Of a DNA stretch of 13,237 nucleotides, positions 6,992-11,897 are shown one piece after another. Position numbers and translations under genes: made by a program. Within the stretch, counting starts at the first letter, position 1. Every line of letters begins with the position of its first letter. The notes beneath the pieces are model-generated. The model did no database searches. It saw only the letters and a list, made by a program, of their open reading frames with translations, and was not told where the DNA came from. Source of the DNA: Streptosporangiaceae bacterium (GTDB taxonomy: Bacteria; Actinomycetota; Actinomycetes; Streptosporangiales; Streptosporangiaceae); assembly GCA_030040475.1 (NCBI GenBank), contig JASHTQ010000609.1:1-13237 (forward strand). The letters run 5' to 3'.

Positions 6992-7028
6992 ATTCGCTGA
7001 GTTGGTAACCGTTGGCGCGGCGGGAATG

Positions 7029-7703
7029 TCAATGCCGGCGCGGGGCGCTGTCCCGCATGGCCTTCTCCATCTCATCGGGAAGCATCGCGGGTACCGGCAA
7101 GGGAGTGACGCCCTCGCGCCCGGGGCGCAGGCCGTCGAGGAACACCGCGAGGTACCGCCGCCAGAGCTCGGGGCTGGCGTGCCGCGAGAACTCGGTGGCC
7201 TGGGTCAGCGTGAAGATGATGAACGGTATGTCGGTCGGCGCAAGGTCGCCGCGGACCTGGCCGGCCGCCTGCGCCCGTTCGACCAGCCTGCGGACGATCG
7301 GCTCGTTCCGCTCCCGTGCGTACGCCACCCGGTCCCCGCCGTAGGTGGCGAACATGAGCATCTGGCGCAGCCCGAGGTTGCCCGCCAGCATCTCGGCCAG
7401 CTGCTCCATGAAGGACACCAGGCCGGACCACGGGTCGGGGTCCTGCGCGGCCCGGGCGCCGATGGCGGCTATCGCGTCGATGCGCTCGTCGAACAGCGCC
7501 TCGACGAGTTCCTCCTTGGTCCGGAACCGCCGGTACACGGTGCCGACTCCGACGCCGGCGTGCCTGGCCACCTCGTCAAGGCTGACCTCGAGGCCGCATT
7601 CGGTGAACACCTCCGACGCCGCCTGCAGCACGCGCTGCCGGTTCCGCTCCGCGTCACGCCGCAGCGGCCGGCCGCATCCGATGTCCTTAGCGCACTCCGC
7701 CAA
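7029..7703 (-). CDS. TetR-family transcriptional repressor
   Basis: This 224-residue one-component regulator is likely to repress itself and the divergent MFS exporter gene until it binds a small-molecule ligand. The N-terminal helix-turn-helix runs ~25-71 and includes RQRVLQAASEVF, LDEVARHAGVGVGTVYRRF and RTKEELVEALF. The C-terminal ligand domain is all-helical and ends near PDEMEKAMRDSAPRRH. I chose the TTG start at 7703 because GGAGGAG stands 3 nt before it (GGAGG core 5 nt away), the best ribosome binding site in the region. Homology also begins just after it (CGRPLRRDAERNR). The same frame is open to an ATG at 7763, which would add 20 unconserved residues and bury the palindrome 7737-7759 in coding sequence. 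Family assignment is firm; the ligand is unknown. Confidence 0.88.
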   Translation of the reverse strand: MAECAKDIGCGRPLRRDAERNRQRVLQAASEVFTECGLEVSLDEVARHAGVGVGTVYRRFRTKEELVEALFDERIDAIAAIGARAAQDPDPWSGLVSFMEQLAEMLAGNLGLRQMLMFATYGGDRVAYARERNEPIVRRLVERAQAAGQVRGDLAPTDIPFIIFTLTQATEFSRHASPELWRRYLAVFLDGLRPGREGVTPLPVPAMLPDEMEKAMRDSAPRRH

Positions 7704-7713
7704 GCCCTCCTCC
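7704..7713 (-). promoter_or_regulatory. Ribosome binding site deciding the TetR start
   Basis: Read on the minus strand, GGAGGAG (7707-7713) is followed by GGC and then the TTG start (7703-7701). It is far stronger than anything before the upstream ATG at 7763, where only an AGG 6 nt away is seen. This argues for the shorter protein and for a noncoding stretch holding the operator palindromes. Confidence 0.55.
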
Positions 7714-7731
7714 GATCTAAGGCCTCCCCGG

Positions 7732-7737
7732 AAAATA
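7732..7737 (-). promoter_or_regulatory. Candidate -10 box of the tetR gene
   Basis: On the minus strand TATTTT fits TANNNT and lies 28 nt upstream of the TTG start at 7703, leaving room for the GGAGGAG ribosome binding site. The -35 position (about AAAGCG) is a poor match. Operator 1 fills the spacer between the two boxes. Confidence 0.3.
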
Positions 7738-7759
7738 AGTGGAGACAACTTCTCCGCTT
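7737..7759. promoter_or_regulatory. Putative TetR operator 1
   Basis: The core GGAGACAACTTCTCC (7741-7755) is a perfect 5-bp inverted repeat with a 5-bp centre. It extends outward with AAG (7737-7739) and CTT (7757-7759) after one mismatch. It covers the proposed -35 region of the MFS gene and lies in the spacer of the proposed TetR promoter. A protein bound here could block both. Confidence 0.5.
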
Positions 7760-7771
7760 TCATGTTAGCCT
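7742..7771 (+). promoter_or_regulatory. Candidate promoter of the MFS exporter gene
   Basis: The hexamer GAGACA (7742-7747, four of six matches to TTGACA) is 18 bp from TAGCCT (7766-7771), which fits the actinobacterial -10 form TANNNT. Transcription would begin near 7778, at the edge of operator 2, with about 33 nt of leader. The match is moderate; its support comes mostly from the operator layout. Confidence 0.35.
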
Positions 7772-7780
7772 GAGCGAAAC

Positions 7781-7795
7781 GGAGAACGTACCTCC
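7781..7795. promoter_or_regulatory. Putative TetR operator 2
   Basis: GGAGAACGTACCTCC is a second 15-bp palindrome of the same type (GGAG and CTCC arms, starting GGAGA like operator 1). Its centre is 40 bp from that of operator 1, close to four helical turns. It would lie at the transcription start of the MFS gene and upstream of the TetR promoter. Confidence 0.45.
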
Positions 7796-7810
7796 AGATT
7801 GGTGAGGCCC

Positions 7811-9355
7811 ATGTCTGATGTCAACCCCGCGGCCGTCACCCCAGCCGCGGCCGACGCGGCCGCCGCGGCCGCCGCGAGGCGGCGCTGGCTCATCCTGGTC
7901 GTGATCGGCCTCGCGCAGCTGATGGTCATCCTGGACGTCACGGTGATGAACATCGCGCTGCCCTCGGCGCAGCGCGCGCTGCATTTCAGCACGGTAGACA
8001 GGCAATGGGTGGTCACCGCTTACACGCTGGCGTTCGGCAGCCTGCTGCTGCTCGGCGGGCGGCTTGCCGACCTGCTCGGCCGCAAGGTGACGTTCCTCAT
8101 CGGCCTTGTCGGCTTCGCCGGCGTCTCGGCCGTGGGCGGCGCCTCGGTCGACTTCGTCATGCTGATCACCGCACGGGCCTGCCAGGGCGCGTTCGGCGCG
8201 ATCTTGGTGCCGTCGGCGCTGTCGCTGCTGACGACGACGTTCACCAAGCCGGACGAGCGCGGCAAGGCGTTCGGCATCTACGGCGCGATCGCCGCGGCGG
8301 GCAGCGCGATCGGGCTGCTGCTCGGCGGCGCGCTGACCGAGTACCTGTCCTGGCGGTGGACGCTGTACATCAACCTGGTCTTCGCCGGCCTGGCCTTCAC
8401 CGGCGGCGCGATGCTGCTGCGACGGCAGCCCTCACTGGTCAAGCCGAAGCTCGACATCCCGGGCGTGCTCGCGGTCTCCGGCGCGCTGTTCTGCCTGGTA
8501 TACGGGTTCTCCAACGCGGCGACGCACGACTGGCACACGCCCTCCACGTACGGGTTCCTCGCCGCGGGCGTGGCGCTGCTCGTCGTGTTCGCGTTCTGGC
8601 AGGGCCGTGCCGCGCACCCGCTGCTGCCGCCGCGCGTGGTGCTTGACCGCAACCGCGGCGGCGCCTACCTCTCGATGCTGATCGCGGCGTCCGGCATGTT
8701 CGGCACCTTCCTCTTCCTCACCTACTACCTGCAGGACACGCTGGGCTACTCGCCCGTCGTGACCGGGGTCGCGTTCCTGCCGATCGCCGGCGGCATCGCG
8801 GTCGCTGCCAACATGTCCACGATCGTGCTGATGCCGAGGATCGGGCCCAAGCCGCTGGTGGCGACCGGGATGCTGATCGCGGCCGGCGCGGCGACCTGGC
8901 TGGCCCAGCTTGGCCCGCATACCGCCTACGGGTCGGGCATCGTCGGCCCGCTCATCCTCACCGGGGTCGGCCTCGGCATGGTGATCGCGCCCTCGATCAA
9001 CACGGGCACGTTCGGCGTGCTGCCGCAGGACGCGGGCGTCGCCTCGGCGAGCGTCACCGTCGGCCAGCAACTCGGCGCCTCGATCGGCACCTCGCTGCTC
9101 AACACCATCTTCGCCAGCGCGACCGCGTCGTACCTGGCCGCGCACCTCGCGGAGGCCAGGACCATCGGCCGCACGGCGCTGGCCGGGCTGACGCTCGCGC
9201 ACGGCTACGACACCGCCTTCTGGTGGACGGCGGGCATCTTCGCGGCCGGCTCGATCCTCGGCGGGGTGCTGTTCCGGCGCGGGCCGCTTGTGCCCAGGGA
9301 CGCCTCGGGCGAGCCGGCCGCCGAGGTGAAGATCGGCGGCGGCATCTCGGCCTGA
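7811..9355 (+). CDS. MFS transporter, DHA2 family (14-helix drug exporter)
   Basis: This 514-residue inner-membrane protein probably exports a small toxic or signalling molecule in exchange for protons. After an Ala-rich cytoplasmic N terminus (residues 6-22) come the DHA2 signature LDVTVMNIALP (41-51), MFS motif A GGRLADLLGRK (82-92), RACQGAFGA (122-130), a motif-C-like AAGSAIGLLLGG (162-173) in which the usual Pro is Leu, and WRWTLYINL (181-189). Many further hydrophobic helices follow, and the length suits a 14-helix member. ATG 7811 is chosen because GGTGAGG ends 3 nt before it; in-frame TTG 7799 and GTG 7802 have no ribosome binding site. It diverges from the TetR gene and is probably repressed by it. 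It opens a run of four plus-strand genes. The substrate cannot be read from sequence. Confidence 0.92.
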   Translation: MSDVNPAAVTPAAADAAAAAAARRRWLILVVIGLAQLMVILDVTVMNIALPSAQRALHFSTVDRQWVVTAYTLAFGSLLLLGGRLADLLGRKVTFLIGLVGFAGVSAVGGASVDFVMLITARACQGAFGAILVPSALSLLTTTFTKPDERGKAFGIYGAIAAAGSAIGLLLGGALTEYLSWRWTLYINLVFAGLAFTGGAMLLRRQPSLVKPKLDIPGVLAVSGALFCLVYGFSNAATHDWHTPSTYGFLAAGVALLVVFAFWQGRAAHPLLPPRVVLDRNRGGAYLSMLIAASGMFGTFLFLTYYLQDTLGYSPVVTGVAFLPIAGGIAVAANMSTIVLMPRIGPKPLVATGMLIAAGAATWLAQLGPHTAYGSGIVGPLILTGVGLGMVIAPSINTGTFGVLPQDAGVASASVTVGQQLGASIGTSLLNTIFASATASYLAAHLAEARTIGRTALAGLTLAHGYDTAFWWTAGIFAAGSILGGVLFRRGPLVPRDASGEPAAEVKIGGGISA

Positions 9356-9362
9356 TCTCCGG

Positions 9363-9368
9363 TATAAG
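9363..9368 (+). promoter_or_regulatory. Possible internal -10 box
   Basis: TATAAG lies in the 32-bp gap after the MFS gene, 19 nt before the next ATG. It is close to the consensus TATAAT and stands out in this GC-rich sequence, but no -35 box is evident upstream. It could give the next gene some expression independent of the TetR-controlled promoter. Confidence 0.25.
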
Positions 9369-9387
9369 CTGCCTCCGGGGAGGGCAC

Positions 9388-10014
9388 ATGGGGACGACCG
9401 ACATCTGGCCGACGGTCCACGCCGAGCGCACGGCCTTGTCCGCTGACCTGCGGGATCTCGGCCAGGATCAGTGGGACACCGAGTCGTTGTGCGCCAGCTG
9501 GAGCGTAAGGGACGTGCTCGCGCACATGACCGCCGCCGCCTTGATGACCCCGCCGGGCTTCTTCGCGAAACTGGCCGCCTCCGGGTTCAGCTTCAACGGC
9601 GTGCAGGAGCGGGGCATCGCCGCCCAGCGGGGCGGCTCACCCGTCGACACGCTGGCCCGTTTCGACGCGGTGCTGACCTCGGTGAAGCACCCGCCGGGCC
9701 CGGCGGACACCATGCTCGGCGAGACGATCATCCACTCCGAGGACATCCGCAGGCCGCTCGGGATCACGCACGCCTACCCGACGCAGGCCGTCGTCCAGGC
9801 CGCCGACTTCTTCAAGGGCTCCAACCTGCTCATCGGCACCAAGAACCGCATCGCCGGGCTGAGGCTGCGCGCCACGGACGCCGAATGGTCTCACGGCGAC
9901 GGGCCCGAGGTGTCGGGCCCGATCCTGTCCCTTGTCATGGCCATGACCGGCCGCAAGGCACCCGCCGACGACCTGGACGGCGACGGCGTGGCCACGCTGA
10001 GGTGGCGTTCCTGA
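9388..10014 (+). CDS. Maleylpyruvate isomerase family protein (mycothiol-type DinB fold)
   Basis: This 208-residue cytoplasmic protein matches the actinobacterial TIGR03083/MDMPI N-terminal family, metal-dependent four-helix DinB-like enzymes, some of which use mycothiol as thiol cofactor. Typical features are CASWSVRDVLAHM (35-47) with H46, then GETIIHSEDIRRPLGI (111-126) with E112 and H116 spaced E-x3-H. In the characterised maleylpyruvate isomerase of Corynebacterium glutamicum, a His and an E-x3-H pair bind the metal, so all three ligands appear present. It lacks a long C-terminal extension. ATG 9388 is preceded by GGGGAGG. It starts 32 bp after the exporter gene, suggesting co-transcription. 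Its substrate is unlikely to be maleylpyruvate, because no aromatic-catabolism genes are nearby; conjugation or detoxification of an electrophile is a guess. Confidence 0.85.
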   Translation: MGTTDIWPTVHAERTALSADLRDLGQDQWDTESLCASWSVRDVLAHMTAAALMTPPGFFAKLAASGFSFNGVQERGIAAQRGGSPVDTLARFDAVLTSVKHPPGPADTMLGETIIHSEDIRRPLGITHAYPTQAVVQAADFFKGSNLLIGTKNRIAGLRLRATDAEWSHGDGPEVSGPILSLVMAMTGRKAPADDLDGDGVATLRWRS

Positions 10015-10059
10015 GCCGTTCCCGCGATCATTGCCACGGTCATCGCGTAGAAAGGCTGC

Positions 10060-10734
10060 ATGACAACACCGCTCTGGGACGCGTCGTACACGGCTGGCAC
10101 GCTGCCGCCGTGGGACATCGGCCACCCTCAGCCCGCGTTCGTCCGGCTGGCGGATGACGGCCTGCTGCGCGGGCGGGTGCTCGACGCGGGCTGCGGGACG
10201 GGGGAACACACGCTGCTCGCGGCCGGCCGGGGCGCGGATGCGGTCGGCGTCGACATCGCCCCGCACGCCATCGAGCGGGCGCGCGACAAGGCCGCCGAGC
10301 GGGGGCTTGCGGCCCGCTTCGAGGTCGCCGACGTGCTGCGGCTGGCCGATCTCGGGCTGACGTTCGACACGATCATCGACAGCGGCCTGTTCCATGTGTT
10401 CGACGACGCCGATCGCGCCCGGTACGTCGCCAGCCTGGCGGAGGTGCTGCGCGGCGGCGGACGCTGCTACCTGATGTGCTTCAGCGACCGGCAGCCGGGA
10501 GACTTCGGCCCGCGCCGGGTCAGCCAGGACGAACTGCACGCCGCGTTTGACCTTGCCGGCGGCTGGCGGGTCGCCGGCATCGACGCGGACAGCTTCGAGA
10601 TCAACCTCCTGGACGGCCACACCAGCGCGCAGGCCTGGCTCGCGACCATCGAGCGGACGGCCGGCGCCGGGACGGCCGGCGCCGCCCCGCCGGCCGGTGC
10701 AGACCCGCCGGCCGGTGCAGACCCGCCGGCATGA
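10060..10734 (+). CDS. Class I SAM-dependent methyltransferase
   Basis: This 224-residue cytoplasmic enzyme should transfer a methyl group from S-adenosylmethionine to a small molecule. Motif I is VLDAGCGTGEHTLLAA (40-55), followed by the acidic ribose-binding residue in GVDIAP (D65), the next acidic strand VADVL (89-93) and the motif FDTIIDSGLFHVF (102-114). The N-terminal LWDASYTAGTLPPWDIGHPQ resembles the thiopurine-methyltransferase-like branch of small-molecule methyltransferases. The catalytic fold ends near residue 198; the last ~25 residues are a low-complexity Ala/Gly/Pro tail containing PPAGAD repeats, encoded by short tandem DNA repeats. ATG 10060 has AAAGG 5 nt upstream. It lies 45 bp after the previous gene, and its stop overlaps the start of the GH3 gene (ATGA). 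The substrate is unknown. Confidence 0.9.
   Translation: MTTPLWDASYTAGTLPPWDIGHPQPAFVRLADDGLLRGRVLDAGCGTGEHTLLAAGRGADAVGVDIAPHAIERARDKAAERGLAARFEVADVLRLADLGLTFDTIIDSGLFHVFDDADRARYVASLAEVLRGGGRCYLMCFSDRQPGDFGPRRVSQDELHAAFDLAGGWRVAGIDADSFEINLLDGHTSAQAWLATIERTAGAGTAGAAPPAGADPPAGADPPA
10655..10684 (+). repeat. 15-bp tandem repeat, two copies
   Basis: GGACGGCCGGCGCCG occurs twice head to tail (10655-10669, 10670-10684). As 15 is divisible by three, the frame is kept and Thr-Ala-Gly-Ala-Gly-type residues are repeated in the tail of the methyltransferase. Both copies are identical, which suggests recent duplication by slippage. Confidence 0.7.
10687..10730 (+). repeat. 18-bp tandem repeat, 2.4 copies
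   Basis: The unit CCGCCGGCCGGTGCAGAC occupies 10687-10704 and 10705-10722 with no mismatch, followed by a partial copy (10723-10730). It encodes PPAGAD twice plus PPA at the end of the methyltransferase and runs up to the ATG of the GH3 gene, so it occupies the place where a ribosome binding site for that gene would be. Confidence 0.75.
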
Positions 10735-11897
10735 CACGGCGGCGGCTTTACGCCTCCATCGCCGCGCTCGGCCTGGCCTGCTCGGCGTGCAGCGCCGGGG
10801 TCGGCGCGTCCGACGTCCCCGTGGCGGCGCCGTCCCCGTCGCCGTCGTCCTCCTGCCCGGCCCAGGTCTTCGCCCGGATGACCGAGGCCCAGCGGGTCGG
10901 CCAGCTGTTCCTCGTCGGCATCGCGGGGGACCCGATCTCCGAGGTCGCCAAGGCCGTCACCACCTATCACTTCGGCTCGCTGCTCTACGGCGCCGACACC
11001 ACGGCGGGCGCGACCGCGATCGGCCAGGAGACCCGCGAGGTGCAGGCGCTTGCCTCCTCGTACGCGACCGCGGGGGTCCGCTTCTTCATCGCCGCCAACC
11101 AGGAGGGCGGCGAGGTCCAGAACATGCAAGGACCCGGCTTCGCCCAGATCCCCTCCGCGCTTGAGCAGGGCGCGCTGACGCCGAGTGAACTGCAGGAACA
11201 GGCGGCGGACTGGGGCCGCGAGCTCAGCTCGGCCGGCGTCAACCTCAACCTTGCCCCGGTGATGGACGTCGTGCCGCCCGGGACCGCCGCCGACAACCAG
11301 CCCATCGGCGCGCTGCAGCGCGAGTTCGGCGATACGCCGGCCGCCGTGGCCGACCACGGCGTGGCGTTCATCAAGGGCATGCAGCAGGCCGGGGTGGCGA
11401 CCACCGCCAAGCACTTCCCCGGGCTCGGCCGGGTGGTGGGCAACACCGACTTCACCGCCGGAGTGGTGGATACCGTCACCACGCCCGACGACCCTTACCT
11501 GCAGACCTTCCAGGACGCCATCGACGCGGGGGTGCCGTTCGTGATGATCGCCCTGGCCACCTACACGCGCATCGACCCGGATCATCTCGCGGCCTTCTCC
11601 CCGCGGGTGATGCGCACGATGCTGCGCCAGCAGTTGCACTTCCGCGGCGTGATCGTCTCCGACGACCTGGGCGTGGCTGCCGCGGTGGCCGGCATCTCGC
11701 CGACGACCCGCGGCATCGACTTCCTGGCCGCGGGCGGCGACATGATCACCTCAGAGAGCCTCACCGCGGCAACCGAGATGGACGCGGGCATCCTCGAGCA
11801 CGCGGCCATGGATCCCGCCTTCCGCGCCGAGGTGAATTCCGCGGTCAGGTACGTGCTCAGCGCAAAGCAGGCGTATCACCTGCTGCCGTGCTCGTGA
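10731..11897 (+). CDS. Exported glycoside hydrolase family 3 protein (NagZ-like), atypical active site
   Basis: This 388-residue protein has the single (beta/alpha)8 domain of GH3, as in NagZ-type beta-N-acetylhexosaminidases that cleave N-acetylglucosamine from wall fragments. It is exported: RRR then a hydrophobic segment to LACSAC (C17 or C20, a weak lipobox), followed by a Pro/Ser linker (33-41). Family motifs are NQEGGEVQ (123-130), NLNLAPVMDV (171-180), KHFPGLG (227-233) and VIVSDDLG (307-314), with D311 the likely nucleophile. The expected D-Q-E-G-G-R is N-Q-E-G-G-E, and the Asp-Ser-His general acid/base segment after KHFPG is replaced by N-T-D (238-240). The start overlaps the methyltransferase stop by 4 bp with no ribosome binding site, implying translational coupling. 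Actinobacterial relatives, as I recall, share the N-T-D form, so a subfamily is likely. Confidence 0.87.
   Translation: MTRRRLYASIAALGLACSACSAGVGASDVPVAAPSPSPSSSCPAQVFARMTEAQRVGQLFLVGIAGDPISEVAKAVTTYHFGSLLYGADTTAGATAIGQETREVQALASSYATAGVRFFIAANQEGGEVQNMQGPGFAQIPSALEQGALTPSELQEQAADWGRELSSAGVNLNLAPVMDVVPPGTAADNQPIGALQREFGDTPAAVADHGVAFIKGMQQAGVATTAKHFPGLGRVVGNTDFTAGVVDTVTTPDDPYLQTFQDAIDAGVPFVMIALATYTRIDPDHLAAFSPRVMRTMLRQQLHFRGVIVSDDLGVAAAVAGISPTTRGIDFLAAGGDMITSESLTAATEMDAGILEHAAMDPAFRAEVNSAVRYVLSAKQAYHLLPCS

Larger units (their letters stand above)
6752..7028. other. Intergenic region with several short repeats and palindromes
   Basis: No gene is supported here; the plus-strand open frame 6784-7008 lacks a ribosome binding site and family resemblance. 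The right half holds a GCGGC/GCCGC hairpin (6880-6894), a direct repeat CTTACGA (6901-6907 and 6912-6918), an AACGGTT/AACCGTT inverted pair (6937-6943 and 7007-7013) and a CTTGC/GCAAG pair enclosing the perfect palindrome TGCACGTGCA (6969-6991). The region is downstream of the TetR gene and upstream of the small minus-strand gene, so it may hold a terminator for the first and control sites for the second. Confidence 0.5.

Noticed and set aside
6784..7008. Plus-strand frame of 74 codons in the intergenic region
   Set aside because: No ribosome binding site; the translation resembles nothing; it overlaps the promoter of the minus-strand small gene.
7002..7805. Plus-strand frame of 267 codons over the TetR gene
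   Set aside because: It is antisense to a clear TetR gene, has no ribosome binding site and gives low-complexity protein.
7826..7876. GCC/GCG-rich run at the start of the MFS gene as a possible regulatory repeat
   Set aside because: It simply encodes the Ala-rich cytoplasmic N terminus; copies are imperfect and no unit is regular.
9637..10737. Minus-strand frame of 366 codons over the MDMPI-like and methyltransferase genes
   Set aside because: It spans two well-supported plus-strand genes and the gap between them, and shows no family signature.
10467..11639. Minus-strand frame of 390 codons over methyltransferase and GH3 genes
   Set aside because: It is antisense to two genes with clear motifs; the translation is Gly/Arg/His-rich without any domain.
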